From Herminiimonas arsenicoxydans (GTDB lineage: Bacteria; Pseudomonadota; Gammaproteobacteria; Burkholderiales; Burkholderiaceae_D): 64,000 bases of DNA. The DNA lies in assembly GCA_000026125.1 (NCBI GenBank), contig CU207211.1:1054001-1118000 (forward strand). The letters are read 5' to 3'. Shown here piece by piece: positions 37,495-47,831 of the stretch (position 1 is its first letter; every line of letters begins with the position of its first letter). The position numbers were made by a program, and so were the translations under genes. The notes beneath the pieces were generated by a model. It ran no database searches, was not told the origin of the DNA, and saw only the letters and a list, made by a program, of their open reading frames with translations.

Positions 37495-38805
37495 TTATAG
37501 GTTTTTTGTGAAAACCAGGGATTTGCGCTGCCAGTTGTACATTTGCTGACGGTTTTTCGGCAGATCGTCCACGGTGGCCGGCACGAAGCCGCGCTTGAGG
37601 AACCAGTGCGCGGTACGCGTCGTCAGCACAAACAGTTTTTTCAGGCCGGCGGCGCGAGCGCGGTTTTCCATATGCTTGAGCAGGCGTTCGCCATCGCCCT
37701 GCGTTTGCACTTCCGGATTGACGATCAGGCAGGCCATCTCTGCCATTTTTTCAGCCGGGAAAGGGTAGAGCGCTGCGCAACCGAAAATCACGCCGTCATG
37801 CTCGATGACCGAGAAATAATTGATTTCGCGCTCGATCAGTTCGCGCCCGCGCTTGACCAAGGTGCCGTCGGCTTCCAGCGGTTCGATCAGCTTCAGAATG
37901 CCGCCCACATCTTCAATCGTGGCATCGCGCAGGCTTTCCAGATTTTCAAAGGAAACCATGGTGCCCACGCCATCATGCGTAAACAATTCCAGCAAGGCTG
38001 AACCATCGGTCGCAAACGGGATGATGTGCGCGCGCGGTACGCCGCCGTTGCAGGCCTGTACCGCGTGTTCCAGATAAAAGGCCGAATCGGCAGGCACGCA
38101 ATCGTAATTCAGCACGGCATCGACCTGATGCGAAGACAGTTCGTGGATTTCAGCACCGGTCTTGTCTATCATCATCGGTGTTTCGGTGATGAAAATCAGC
38201 TTGTCGGCGCGCAGCGCCTTGGCCGCCGATACCGCCACGTCCTCCATCGTCAGATTGAAGACTTCGCCCGTCGGTGAAAAGCCCAGAGGCGACAGCAGCA
38301 CCAGGCCGCCGGCCGCCAGAATAGGGTGGATGGCTTCATAAGCAATCTTGCGTGTCACGCCGGTCAATTCCAGATCGACGCCATCGACAATGCCGAGCGG
38401 GCGTGCAGTGACGAAATTGCCGGAAATGATGCGGATCGCCGCATGCGCCATCGGTGTGTTCGGCAAGCCCTGGCTGAATGCGGCTTCGATATCGAGGCGC
38501 AGTTCGCCGGCGGCTTCCTTCGCGCATTCCAGCGCAGCCACATCGGTAATGCGCAAACCGTTATGAAAACGGGCTTGCACATTTCGCAACGCCAGCTGTT
38601 CTTCGACTTGCGGACGCGAGCCGTAGACAATCACGACCTTGATGCCGAGCGCGTGCAACAGCGACAAATCCTGCGCCAGCACCGGCAGTGCGCCGGCGAT
38701 GACCAGTTCACCGGGAAAGGCGACGACAAAAGTCTTGCCGCGGAAGGCGTGAATGTAAGGCGCGACCGAGCGCAGCCACTGAACGAATTGTTCTGGATTT
38801 TCCAT
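37495..38805 (-). CDS. argA: Amino-acid N-acetyltransferase (N-acetylglutamate synthase)
   Basis: A 436-residue ArgA, first step of arginine synthesis. The N-terminal amino-acid-kinase-like domain (VVAFPGELVIAGALPVLAQDLSL) is regulatory for arginine; the C-terminal GNAT domain (about 300-436, MACLIVNPEVQTQGDGERLL) holds acetyl-CoA. ATG at 38805 is preferred; six further codons upstream are open. It is divergent from hrpA, the two starts 85 bp apart. I see no clear ArgR box. Confidence 0.94.
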   Translation of the reverse strand: MENPEQFVQWLRSVAPYIHAFRGKTFVVAFPGELVIAGALPVLAQDLSLLHALGIKVVIVYGSRPQVEEQLALRNVQARFHNGLRITDVAALECAKEAAGELRLDIEAAFSQGLPNTPMAHAAIRIISGNFVTARPLGIVDGVDLELTGVTRKIAYEAIHPILAAGGLVLLSPLGFSPTGEVFNLTMEDVAVSAAKALRADKLIFITETPMMIDKTGAEIHELSSHQVDAVLNYDCVPADSAFYLEHAVQACNGGVPRAHIIPFATDGSALLELFTHDGVGTMVSFENLESLRDATIEDVGGILKLIEPLEADGTLVKRGRELIEREINYFSVIEHDGVIFGCAALYPFPAEKMAEMACLIVNPEVQTQGDGERLLKHMENRARAAGLKKLFVLTTRTAHWFLKRGFVPATVDDLPKNRQQMYNWQRKSLVFTKNL

Positions 38806-38874
38806 GAGGCACATTATAACCATAGCAACGGAGATCGATTGCGCGATTCAGGGGCGAAATACGACACTGCTCTG

Positions 38875-38880
38875 TATAAT
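38875..38880 (+). promoter_or_regulatory. Consensus -10 element just upstream of hrpA
   Basis: A perfect TATAAT ends 10 bases before the hrpA ATG (38891). Initiation about 7 bases downstream would give a leader of only about 4 nt. No good -35 hexamer is present at 16-18 bp spacing, and no ribosome site precedes the ATG. Confidence 0.45.
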
Positions 38881-38890
38881 TCCACTCTAC

Positions 38891-41800
38891 ATGTCTGCTC
38901 CAGAATCCACCCCCAAAACTACCTCAGCCACCAGTAGCCGTCCTGCACGCAAGACGCCGACTGCCGCTGTGTCGCCACCACTGCGCAATCCGCTACCGGT
39001 CATTACCTTTCCTGAAGAGTTGCCGGTTTCCGGCAAGCGCGACGATATCGCGCGCGCTATTCAGGCTCATCAGGTCGTCATCGTCAGCGGCGAAACCGGC
39101 TCCGGCAAAACCACGCAGCTGCCGAAAATCTGCCTGGAACTCGGTCGCGGCCTGAGCGGCCTGATCGGTCATACGCAACCGCGCCGGATTGCGGCCTCAT
39201 CGACGGCCAAAAGGATCGCACAGGAAATCGGCTCGCCGCTGGGCGAACACGTCGGTTTCAAGGTGCGTTTCAACGACACGCTGACCAAGGGCGCGTGGAT
39301 CAAGCTGATGACGGACGGCATTCTGCTGGCGGAAACGCAGACCGATCCTTTGTTGCGCCAGTACGACACCATCATCATCGATGAAGCGCATGAGCGCAGC
39401 CTGAACATCGACTTCCTGCTCGGTTACCTGAAGCAGTTGCTGCCGAAGCGCCCCGATCTGAAAGTCATCATCACCTCGGCGACCATCGACGCCGATCGCT
39501 TCGCGCGTCACTTTGGCAGCAATGGAAAACTGGCTCCGGTGATAGAAGTGTCCGGCCGCATGTACCCGGTCGAAGTACGCTATCGCCCGGTCGAGGCTTT
39601 TGACAAGAATGCGGCGAATCCCAATCCGAATGCGACCTCCGATGCCGGTCAGGCGCGACGTTCGGCGCTGGCGGCCAGAGAGCGCGGTCAGCGCGACCTG
39701 ATGGATGCCGTCGTCGATGCCGTCGATGAACTGGCGCGCATCGGTTCCGGCGATGTACTGGTCTTCCTGCCGGGCGAGCGCGAGATTCGCGATGCCGCCG
39801 AAGCGCTGCGCAAGCATCATCCGCCGCATGTGGAAATTTTGCCGTTGTTCGCGCGTCTTTCTGCACAGGAGCAGGAACGCGTATTCAAGATCTCGAATGC
39901 GCGCCGTATCGTGCTCGCCACCAACGTCGCGGAAACCTCGCTGACCGTGCCCGGCATACGTTACGTCGTCGATGCCGGTCTGGCGCGCGTCAAGCGCTAC
40001 AGCTATCGCAACAAGGTCGAGCAGTTGCAGATCGAGCCGATTGCGCAATCGGCGGCGAACCAGCGCGCCGGCCGTTGCGGCCGTGTCGCCGCCGGCGTCT
40101 GTATCCGTCTGTACGACGAGCAGGATTATCTGCTGCGGCCGAAATTCACCGAGCCGGAAATTCTGCGTTCGTCACTGGCGTCGGTCATTTTGCGGATGAA
40201 ATCTCTTCATCTCGCCGATGTGGAAACCTTTCCCTTCATCGAGCCGCCGCTGGGCCGTGCGATTGCCGACGGTTATCAATTGCTGCAGGAGCTGGGTGCC
40301 GTCGATGATGAAAATCGCCTCACCAAACTTGGCCGCGAACTGGCGCGCCTGCCGCTGGATCCGCGCGTGGGCCGGATGATTCTCGCCGCAAAAGACAATG
40401 TCTGCCTGATGGAAGTCTTGATCATCGCCGCAGCCTTGTCGGTACAGGATCCGCGCGATAGGCCGATGGAAGCGCAGGCGGCCGCCGACAACGCGCACAA
40501 GAAATTCGTCGATGAAAAATCGGAATTCCAGAGTTATCTGAAAATCTGGAAATGGTTCGAAGACGCGATCGCGCACAAGAAATCGAATCGTCTGTTGCAG
40601 GAAGAATGCCGCACCAGCTTCCTGTCGCAACTGCGCCTGCGTGAATGGCGCGATGTGCATTCTCAATTGCTGACCATCGTGCGCGAGCAGGGCTGGCGCT
40701 TGAATGAAGCGCCCGCAACCTACGAGCAATTGCATACTGCGCTGCTGACCGGCCTGCTCGGTAATATTGGCTTCAAGTCGGAAGAAGAGCAACACTACAT
40801 CGGCGCGCGCGCCATCAAGTTCCATATCTGGCCGGGTTCATCGCTGATCAAGAAGGCCGGCAAATGGATCATGGCCGCCGAGCTGGTCGATACCACCCGT
40901 CTTTATGCGCGTTGCATTGCGCAGATTCAGCCGGAATGGCTGGAACGCGTCGCCGGTCACTTGCTGAAAAAATCGTATGGTGAGCCGCGCTGGGAAAAGC
41001 GCACCGCCCAAGTGTCCGCCTATGAGCGCGCGACCTTGTACGGGCTGGTGGTCTACAGCCAGCGCCGCATTCAATACGGCTTGATCAATCCGGCCGATGC
41101 GCGCGAAATATTCATACGTGACGCCCTGGTCGGTGGCGACTTCGACACGCGTGCGCCGTTTTTTGCGCACAACAACAAGCTGATACGCGAGATCGAGAAT
41201 CTCGAACACAAGTCGCGTCGCCTGGATGTATTGGTTGACGACGAATTGATTGCCGCGTTTTACGACAAGATCATCCCGGCCGATATCCACAACGGCATCA
41301 GCTTCGAAAAGTGGCACAAGGAAGCGACCGCCAAAGAACCCAAGCTGCTGTATCTGAATCGTGATGATTTGATGCGGCATGAGGCGGCTGGCGTGACGAC
41401 CGAGCTGTTCCCTAAGATGATGAATGTCGCCGGTGTCGAGATGCTGTTGTCGTATCACTTCGAACCCGGTACGCCGCGCGATGGCGTGACGCTGACTGTG
41501 CCTCTATATGCATTGAATCAGGTTTCCGCCGATCGGTGCGAGTGGCTGGTTCCTGGGATGCTGAAGGAAAAAGTCCATCTGCTGATCAAGTCCTTGCCGC
41601 AAAAATTGCGCCGCCATTGCGTGCCACTGCCTGATTACGCAGCCGGTTTTTGCGACCGTGCGCAGACTGCACATGCTTTCGGCAAAGGCAGCTTGCTGGA
41701 TGCAGTGATAGCCGATGTGCGTGAACAAACCGGCATCGCTACCAAGACGACAGACTACAAGCTGGAGACCTTGTCCTCGCATCAGTTCATGAACTTCAAG

Positions 41801-42907
41801 ATCATTGATGAACATGGCCGCCAGCTGGAGATGGGGCGCAATCTGGGCACCTTGCGTTCGGAATTTGGCGGGCAGGCGAGGGAAAGTTTCCAGCGTATTG
41901 CGGAACAGACGGCGATGCCGCTGGCAGCAGGTTTGCTGGGCCAGTCGACTGGCGTTGGTAAAGCCAGCGCTATCGCAGTCAAGGCACAAGCGTCGACTCC
42001 AGCCGCTGCAACGCAGTCAGGTAAAGCTACTCAGGTCGCGGGCAAAGCCGCCAGTGCGACCACACATCAAAACCTGACTAGCTGGACCTTTGGCGAATTG
42101 CCGGAGCTGCTGGAAATCCAGCAGGGCAGGCAAACGCTGATCGGTTTTCCGGCACTGGTCGACAAGAGCACACATTGCGATCTGGAAGTCTTTGACGATC
42201 CGGCGGAAGCTGCGCGCGTGCATCGTATAGGCTTGCGTCGCCTGCTGGCGTTGCAGTTGAAAGAACAGCTCAAGTATCTGGAAAAGAACATACCCGGCCT
42301 GCAGCAGATGGGCATGCAGTTCATGGCGCTCGGTTCGCAGGAAGAGTTGCGCGAACAGATCATCAACGCCGGACTGGAGCGCGCCTGCCTGCTGGAACCG
42401 TTGCCGAAGAATGCAGAGGAATTCAATGCGCGCAAGGATGAAGGGAAATCGCGTCTCGGTTTGCTGGTCAACGAAATCGCACGCCTGCTCGGCCTGATCC
42501 TAAGCGAATATCATGGCTTGCCGAAGAAGCTGCAAACCGTGAAGGCACATGCACAAGCCGTCACTGACATTCAGTCGCAGCTGCAAGGCTTGGTCAGCAA
42601 ACGCTTCCTTGCCGAAACCGGCTACAGCAATCTCACGCATTTCCCGCGTTATCTGAAGGCGATCAACGTGCGTATCGATAAATTGCGCGCCGACCCTGCG
42701 CGCGATGCACGTGCAATGAGCGAATGGCAGCAGGTTGCCGCACCGTGGCAACGTGCGCTGAAGGAGCGTCATGGCGATCCGAAGATGACAGAGTTCCGCT
42801 GGCTGCTGGAAGAATTGCGCGTGTCGCTGTATGCACAGGAATTGCGTACGCCCATGCCGGTTTCCGCCAAACGGCTGCAAAAGGTATGGGAAACCATGCA
42901 GCGCTGA
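38891..42907 (+). CDS. hrpA: DEAH-box RNA helicase HrpA
   Basis: A 1338-residue DEAH-box RNA helicase (E. coli HrpA 1300). Residues 1-35 are a Ser/Thr/Pro-rich leader. Walker A is GETGSGKTT (67-75), DEAH at 164-167, motif III SATI and motif VI QRAGRCGR are present, then HA2, OB-fold and the large C-terminal HrpA-specific region. An Ala/Gln/Thr/Ser-rich linker at about 1010-1055 separates it from the final helical domain. HrpA resolves stalled ribosomes or processes mRNA in E. coli. Starts at ATG 38891 (MSAPESTPK); the frame is also open from 38804, which overlaps argA. Divergent from argA. Confidence 0.95.
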   Translation: MSAPESTPKTTSATSSRPARKTPTAAVSPPLRNPLPVITFPEELPVSGKRDDIARAIQAHQVVIVSGETGSGKTTQLPKICLELGRGLSGLIGHTQPRRIAASSTAKRIAQEIGSPLGEHVGFKVRFNDTLTKGAWIKLMTDGILLAETQTDPLLRQYDTIIIDEAHERSLNIDFLLGYLKQLLPKRPDLKVIITSATIDADRFARHFGSNGKLAPVIEVSGRMYPVEVRYRPVEAFDKNAANPNPNATSDAGQARRSALAARERGQRDLMDAVVDAVDELARIGSGDVLVFLPGEREIRDAAEALRKHHPPHVEILPLFARLSAQEQERVFKISNARRIVLATNVAETSLTVPGIRYVVDAGLARVKRYSYRNKVEQLQIEPIAQSAANQRAGRCGRVAAGVCIRLYDEQDYLLRPKFTEPEILRSSLASVILRMKSLHLADVETFPFIEPPLGRAIADGYQLLQELGAVDDENRLTKLGRELARLPLDPRVGRMILAAKDNVCLMEVLIIAAALSVQDPRDRPMEAQAAADNAHKKFVDEKSEFQSYLKIWKWFEDAIAHKKSNRLLQEECRTSFLSQLRLREWRDVHSQLLTIVREQGWRLNEAPATYEQLHTALLTGLLGNIGFKSEEEQHYIGARAIKFHIWPGSSLIKKAGKWIMAAELVDTTRLYARCIAQIQPEWLERVAGHLLKKSYGEPRWEKRTAQVSAYERATLYGLVVYSQRRIQYGLINPADAREIFIRDALVGGDFDTRAPFFAHNNKLIREIENLEHKSRRLDVLVDDELIAAFYDKIIPADIHNGISFEKWHKEATAKEPKLLYLNRDDLMRHEAAGVTTELFPKMMNVAGVEMLLSYHFEPGTPRDGVTLTVPLYALNQVSADRCEWLVPGMLKEKVHLLIKSLPQKLRRHCVPLPDYAAGFCDRAQTAHAFGKGSLLDAVIADVREQTGIATKTTDYKLETLSSHQFMNFKIIDEHGRQLEMGRNLGTLRSEFGGQARESFQRIAEQTAMPLAAGLLGQSTGVGKASAIAVKAQASTPAAATQSGKATQVAGKAASATTHQNLTSWTFGELPELLEIQQGRQTLIGFPALVDKSTHCDLEVFDDPAEAARVHRIGLRRLLALQLKEQLKYLEKNIPGLQQMGMQFMALGSQEELREQIINAGLERACLLEPLPKNAEEFNARKDEGKSRLGLLVNEIARLLGLILSEYHGLPKKLQTVKAHAQAVTDIQSQLQGLVSKRFLAETGYSNLTHFPRYLKAINVRIDKLRADPARDARAMSEWQQVAAPWQRALKERHGDPKMTEFRWLLEELRVSLYAQELRTPMPVSAKRLQKVWETMQR

Positions 42908-42997
42908 CACCTTATCCTTGCTGCAAATCATGGAATGGCCATCTATTTCGCGTAAAATTGCGCGAACTCCACAATAACCATCCTTATCACCGAAAAA

Positions 42998-43564
42998 ATG
43001 ACGATTAAATCTGACAAATGGATACGCCGCATGGCGCAGGAAACCGGCATGATCGAACCGTTCGAGCCCGGACAGGTGCGTCAGTCTAACGGCCAGAAGA
43101 TAGTCTCTTACGGTACCTCGTCCTACGGCTACGATATTCGCTGTGCCGATGAATTCAAGATATTCACCAACATCAACAGCACCATCGTCGATCCGAAAAA
43201 CTTCGATGAAAATTCCTTCGTCGATGTCAAAAGCGACGTCTGCATCATCCCGCCGAACTCGTTTGCCTTGGCCCGGACCATCGAATACTTTCGCATTCCG
43301 CGCAATGTGCTGACGATCTGCCTTGGCAAATCGACGTATGCACGCTGCGGCATCATCGTCAACGTCACGCCATTCGAGCCTGAATGGGAAGGTTATGTGA
43401 CGCTGGAGTTTTCCAACACGACACCGCTGCCTGCAAAGATTTATGCCGGCGAGGGCTGCGCGCAGGTGCTGTTCTTTGAAAGCGATGAAGTGTGCGAAGT
43501 GTCGTACAAGGATAGGGGCGGTAAATATCAGGGACAGCATGGGGTGACCTTGCCGAAGGCCTGA
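42998..43564 (+). CDS. dcd: dCTP deaminase
   Basis: A 188-residue dCTP deaminase, which converts dCTP to dUTP and feeds dTMP synthesis. Motifs are [62 protein letters not shown] (active-site residues in the middle) and [15 protein letters not shown] at the C-terminus. Normal length. It follows hrpA by 90 bp and precedes a leftward gene. Confidence 0.97.
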   Translation: MTIKSDKWIRRMAQETGMIEPFEPGQVRQSNGQKIVSYGTSSYGYDIRCADEFKIFTNINSTIVDPKNFDENSFVDVKSDVCIIPPNSFALARTIEYFRIPRNVLTICLGKSTYARCGIIVNVTPFEPEWEGYVTLEFSNTTPLPAKIYAGEGCAQVLFFESDEVCEVSYKDRGGKYQGQHGVTLPKA

Positions 43565-43670
43565 TGAGGGTTGATACGATAAGGCGGCATGCGTTTGCCG
43601 ATGGTCGGCAATCAAGCCTGGAAAACCTTGATTGATTTTTCATGCCGTCGCCCTTCAGACAGGAAGGCAG

Positions 43671-44255
43671 TTACTCTCTGTGTTCCAGGACACGCTCTAT
43701 ACGCTTGTCCGGTACCAGCCACATGATAGCCACGAGTACGTACAGGGATATCGACAACCACTCCAGCCAGAATGCAGCCGGAATCGCCATGGCGTAAAGG
43801 ACGGGCGAGAGCTTGCCTTTCCAGTCCTTGCCGACGGCGCGTTTCAACAGCGATTGCGGCCCTTGTGACGCGATAATCAGGCGTTCGAGTATCCAATAGG
43901 CAAGGGCGGACATCAGCAAGACCACGCCGTAAATCGCAGATGGCATCGGGCCGAAATGATTTTCACCCATCCAGCCTGTGACGAAGGGAATCAGGGATAG
44001 CCAGAACAACAGATGCAGGTTGGCCCACAGCATGGCGCCCGTGACCTTTTCGCAGGTGTGCAGCATGTGATGGTGGTTGTTCCAGTAGATGCCGAGATAG
44101 GCAAAGCTGAGAACATAGCTGAGGAATACCGGGATCAGCGATTTCAGCGCATCCAGGCTTTCACCGTGCGGGATTTTCAATTCCAGCACCATGATGGTGA
44201 TAAGGATGGCAATCACGCCATCGCTGAATGCTTCGACCCGATTTTTCCCCATCAT
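43671..44255 (-). CDS. TMEM175-family potassium-channel-like membrane protein (DUF1211)
   Basis: A 194-residue membrane protein with about six predicted helices. The N-terminal RVEAFSDGVIAILITIMVLEL matches the FSDG hallmark of TMEM175 channels, which are hydrophobic-gate K+ channels; YWNNHHHML and LFWLSLIPFVTGWMG are also conserved-looking. Bacterial members are single-repeat tetramers. Ion selectivity here is inferred. It starts at ATG 44255 and lies downstream of the transaldolase on the same strand, 124 bp away. Confidence 0.87.
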   Translation of the reverse strand: MMGKNRVEAFSDGVIAILITIMVLELKIPHGESLDALKSLIPVFLSYVLSFAYLGIYWNNHHHMLHTCEKVTGAMLWANLHLLFWLSLIPFVTGWMGENHFGPMPSAIYGVVLLMSALAYWILERLIIASQGPQSLLKRAVGKDWKGKLSPVLYAMAIPAAFWLEWLSISLYVLVAIMWLVPDKRIERVLEHRE

Positions 44256-44379
44256 GCCCCCGTCTGACTAACAGCACTCTCTTTTGCAGAAGGACCGGGA
44301 CAGCCGTGGAAAATGTGCAGCGCGGATGAGTGCCTGCCGGGAACGCTCATCCCCGGGAAGTGGATGCATCCAGCGATGC

Positions 44380-45315
44380 CTAGCGCAAGGCTTCTATCAA
44401 TTTATCCAGTTTCACCGCATCCACGCAAAATGCGCGTATTCCTTCTGCCAGTTTTTCCGTCGCCATTGCATCGTCATTCAGCATGCTGCGGAAAGTCTTT
44501 TCATCCAGCGTCAGTTTTTCCAGATCAGAATTTTTTGCTGCCTCGGGGCTGAGCTTGCGTGTCAATGTCGCATCCGACTCGGCCAGTTTCTGCAATAACT
44601 CCGGACTGATGGTCAGCAGATCGCAGCCGGCCAGTTCGATGATTTGCGAGGTGTTGCGGAAACTGGCACCCATCACTTCGGTCTGGTAGCCGAACTTGCG
44701 ATAGTAAGTGTAGATGCGCTTGACCGATTGCACGCCCGGATCGTCGGCGCCGGTGTAATCGGTGCCGGTGGATTTTTTGTACCAGTCGTAGATGCGGCCC
44801 ACGAACGGCGAGATCAGTTGCACTTTGGCGTCGGCGCAGGCGATCGCTTGCGGCAGCGAGAACAGCAGTGTCAGGTTGCAGTGTATGCCTTCCTTCTCCA
44901 GCACTTCAGCCGCACGTATGCCTTCCCATGTCGAAGCGATCTTGATCAATACGCGTTCGCGCGAAATGCCTGCTGCTTCATACAGACGGATCAATTCGCG
45001 GCCCTTGGCGATCGAGCCTGCGGTATCGAAGGACAGGCGCGCGTCGGTTTCTGTCGAGACGCGGCCCGGAATGATCTTGAGAATTTCAGTGCCGAAGGCG
45101 ACCAGCAGGTGGTCGACGATTTGCGCTGTACTTTTGCCGGCGTGTTCGCGCGCGATTTTTTCCATGATCGGGCGGTATTCATCCTTTTGCACGGCTTTCA
45201 GGATCAATGAAGGATTGGTGGTGGCATCTTGCGGTGTGAAGGCCTTGATCGATTGAAAGTCGCCAGTGTCGGCAACGATGGTCGTGTATTGCTTCAGTTG
45301 TTCGAGTTGGTTCAT
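44380..45315 (-). CDS. tal: Transaldolase
   Basis: A 311-residue class-I transaldolase (E. coli TalB 317). It transfers dihydroxyacetone units between sedoheptulose-7-phosphate and glyceraldehyde-3-phosphate. Lys125 in [12 protein letters not shown] is the Schiff-base lysine; [10 protein letters not shown] and [11 protein letters not shown] are signature segments. The [11 protein letters not shown] is preferred to one 17 codons up. It is last in the leftward pgi-zwf-hexR-tal cluster. Confidence 0.96.
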   Translation of the reverse strand: MNQLEQLKQYTTIVADTGDFQSIKAFTPQDATTNPSLILKAVQKDEYRPIMEKIAREHAGKSTAQIVDHLLVAFGTEILKIIPGRVSTETDARLSFDTAGSIAKGRELIRLYEAAGISRERVLIKIASTWEGIRAAEVLEKEGIHCNLTLLFSLPQAIACADAKVQLISPFVGRIYDWYKKSTGTDYTGADDPGVQSVKRIYTYYRKFGYQTEVMGASFRNTSQIIELAGCDLLTISPELLQKLAESDATLTRKLSPEAAKNSDLEKLTLDEKTFRSMLNDDAMATEKLAEGIRAFCVDAVKLDKLIEALR

Positions 45316-45408
45316 GGCGTGCTTATGAATGAATGTTTGAGCGATGTTGCGATCTATTGTACTCAAAGTGGACAGGAACCTGTCGATACAAGGAGCAGTT
45401 GTCGACAG

Positions 45409-46260
45409 CTATCGCAGAAATGAATCGAACTGCATTTCGATTTTCTGCAGGGCTTTTTGCGCGTTGAGCATTTTCTTGCGGCGCTCGGGACTCAAACGCA
45501 ATGCCAGCCCTACGGCCAGAATATCGATCACCACCAGATGGGCGAGTCGCGCCGAGATGGGCGTGTAGGGATCGGTATGGAAGTGCAGGTCGATCGGGAT
45601 CAGCACGGTCGCCAGTTCTGCCAGCGGCGTGCCGCTGGGCGCGAGGATGACGACATCGGCACCGCAGGAGCGCGCCAGTTGCACGCTGCGCAGCAGGGCG
45701 ATGCTGTTGCCGCGTTGCGAGATGGCGACCACTGCATCGCCTTTTTTCAGCAGGGAAGCGGCGATGCTGTGGATGTGCGGATCGGCATAGGCGACCGTCG
45801 GGATGCCGGAGCGAAAAAATTTGTGCTGCGCGTCGGCAGCAATGATGCCGGAGGTGCCCTGGCCGTAAAACTCGATGCGATTGGCGCGCGCCAGCACTTG
45901 CAGCGCCTGCTCGATGGCGTTGGCGTCCAGGCTGTTGCGCAAGTCGAGCAGGGTATTGATGGAGCGGCTGCAAATCTTGCTGACCAGATCGGTCGCCAGA
46001 TCTTCCGGTGCCGGCGATTCATCGGCGCCCGGTGCGAGCGCCAGGCCCTGCGCCAGCTTCATCTTGAATGCGTGCCAGCCGTCGAAGCCGATGGCGCGGC
46101 AAAAGCGCACCACGGTCGGTTCCGATACATCGGCTTTTTTGGCCAGCGCCGTGATGTTTTCGGCGATCGCCAGCTCGGGCTGCTCCAATACGGCGAGCGC
46201 GACTTTTTTTTCCGATTTGGAAAGCGAGTCGTACTGGGTGCGTATCGAATCAAGCAGCAT
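45409..46260 (-). CDS. hexR: RpiR-family transcriptional regulator HexR
   Basis: A 283-residue RpiR-type repressor: an N-terminal helix-turn-helix (about 1-77; TALAKKADVSEPTVVRFCRAIGF) and a C-terminal SIS sugar-phosphate domain (about 120-260; FYGQGTSGIIAADAQHKFF and VVAISQRGNSIALL). HexR binds 2-keto-3-deoxy-6-phosphogluconate and derepresses Entner-Doudoroff genes in other proteobacteria. Location between zwf and tal, with edd-eda divergent, supports that role. Two matching palindromes lie upstream of pgi and edd. Confidence 0.92.
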   Translation of the reverse strand: MLLDSIRTQYDSLSKSEKKVALAVLEQPELAIAENITALAKKADVSEPTVVRFCRAIGFDGWHAFKMKLAQGLALAPGADESPAPEDLATDLVSKICSRSINTLLDLRNSLDANAIEQALQVLARANRIEFYGQGTSGIIAADAQHKFFRSGIPTVAYADPHIHSIAASLLKKGDAVVAISQRGNSIALLRSVQLARSCGADVVILAPSGTPLAELATVLIPIDLHFHTDPYTPISARLAHLVVIDILAVGLALRLSPERRKKMLNAQKALQKIEMQFDSFLR

Positions 46261-46284
46261 GGGGTTTCCCGTTGTTTATTCCGA

Positions 46285-47754
46285 CTATTCCGGCAACGCT
46301 TCTTCGCGCCATTGCAAGCCATCGCGCCCGATCAGGGCGCTGGCTGCGGCGGGGCCCCAGGTGCCGGATGTATACGGCATCGGTTCATTGCCCTCGTGCT
46401 CCCAGTAGCGCAGTACGGGTTCCACCCATTCCCACGCTGCTTCCAGTTCGTCGCTGCGCATGAACAAGGTCAGTTGGCCGCGCAATACATCCAGCAGCAG
46501 GCGTTCATAGGCATCCATGCGCGGCGCCTTGAAGGTTTCGGCGAAATCCAGTTCGAGTTCGACCGGCTTCAGGCGCATGCCGTCGCCTGGCGTTTTGGCC
46601 ATCAGATTTAATTGCAGGCCGTCGTCCGGCTGCAGACGGATCACCAGGCAGTTCGGCTGAAAGCTGCTATTCGATTGCGTAAAAATAGAATGCGGAATTG
46701 CCTTGAAACGCACCACGATCTCGGCCAGCTGATCGGCCATGCGTTTGCCGGTACGCAGATAGAACGGCACACCGGCCCAGCGCCAGGTATCGATCTCGGC
46801 TTTGACGGCCACGAAGGTTTCGGTATTTGACTCCGGGTTGGCATTTTTTTCCTGCCGGTAGGCCGGCACTGCCTTGCCTTCGACATGGCCGGCGCGATAC
46901 TGGCCGCGCACGATATTCCTGGCCAGCGTGGTCGGCGTGAACGGTTTGAGCGAACGCAGGACCTTGAGCTTTTCATCGCGCACTGCATCGGCAGAGACGG
47001 ACAGCGGCGGTTCCATGGCGACGATACACAGCAATTGCAGCAAATGGTTTTGCAGCATGTCGCGCAGTGCACCGGAGGTTTCGTAATAACCCATGCGATT
47101 GCCGACGCCGATTTCTTCGGCAATCGTGATCTGCACGTCGGAAATCCATTCGCGCCGCCACAGCGGTTCAAACAGCACATTGCCGAAGCGCAGAGCGAGC
47201 AGATTCTGCACCGCTTCCTTGCCGAGGTAATGGTCGATGCGGAAAATTTGCGATTCCTTGAAGACCTGACCGACCTCCAGATTGATTTCCTTTGCGCTGG
47301 CGAGGTCGCGACCCAGCGGTTTTTCCAGCACGACGCGCGAATGTTCGGTGGCCAGTCCGCGTGCCGACAGATTGTGGCAAATCCTGGCAAACAGCGTAGG
47401 CGGTGTCGCCAGATAAAACACGCGTGTGATGTTGGTATCGCTGCGCAGTACATCGTTGAGCGGCTGGTAAGTGGCGGCATCGGTGGCGTCCAGCGAGACA
47501 TAGCGCACGCGGGCGCAGAACTTGTCCCAGGACGCTTGTGCGAACACTTTTTCATTGATGTGCTGCCGTGCATTTTCGTTCAGTGCCTGGACGAATTCGG
47601 CATCGTTCCAGTTTTGACGGCCGATGCAGATGATTTGCGCGGTGGCCGGCAAATCGCCTGCGCGGTCGCGTGCATACATTGCCGGGATCAGTTTGCGCAT
47701 CGACAAATCGCCGCCGCCGCCAAACAGGACAAGATCAAAATCGGTAAGAGCCAT
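46285..47754 (-). CDS. zwf: Glucose-6-phosphate 1-dehydrogenase
   Basis: A 489-residue NADP-dependent enzyme converting glucose-6-phosphate to 6-phosphogluconolactone. It has the nucleotide fold near the start (LVLFGGGGDLSMRKLIPAMY), the active-site RIDHYLGKEAVQNLLALRF and PFYLRTGKRMADQLAEI. The gene ends 24 bp before hexR and follows pgi by 77 bp. A half-site TGTAGT at 47771-47776 lies in that gap. Confidence 0.97.
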   Translation of the reverse strand: MALTDFDLVLFGGGGDLSMRKLIPAMYARDRAGDLPATAQIICIGRQNWNDAEFVQALNENARQHINEKVFAQASWDKFCARVRYVSLDATDAATYQPLNDVLRSDTNITRVFYLATPPTLFARICHNLSARGLATEHSRVVLEKPLGRDLASAKEINLEVGQVFKESQIFRIDHYLGKEAVQNLLALRFGNVLFEPLWRREWISDVQITIAEEIGVGNRMGYYETSGALRDMLQNHLLQLLCIVAMEPPLSVSADAVRDEKLKVLRSLKPFTPTTLARNIVRGQYRAGHVEGKAVPAYRQEKNANPESNTETFVAVKAEIDTWRWAGVPFYLRTGKRMADQLAEIVVRFKAIPHSIFTQSNSSFQPNCLVIRLQPDDGLQLNLMAKTPGDGMRLKPVELELDFAETFKAPRMDAYERLLLDVLRGQLTLFMRSDELEAAWEWVEPVLRYWEHEGNEPMPYTSGTWGPAAASALIGRDGLQWREEALPE

Positions 47755-47831
47755 GGTTGTTATTGATTGATGTAGTGAAGGATGTGTTCATCGGAACAGC
47801 ATCACGGTAAATTGTTTTTTTGACCTGGTGA

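Noticed and set aside
38806..38890. ARG box in the argA-hrpA gap
   Set aside because: No 18-bp ArgR palindrome; ATTCA-like words are isolated.
45316..45408. HexR-like TGTACTCAAAGTGGA upstream of tal
   Set aside because: The second half-site does not fit; only one arm resembles the consensus.
47771..47776. TGTAGT half-site upstream of zwf
   Set aside because: No inverted partner at the right spacing; half-sites of six bases are expected by chance.
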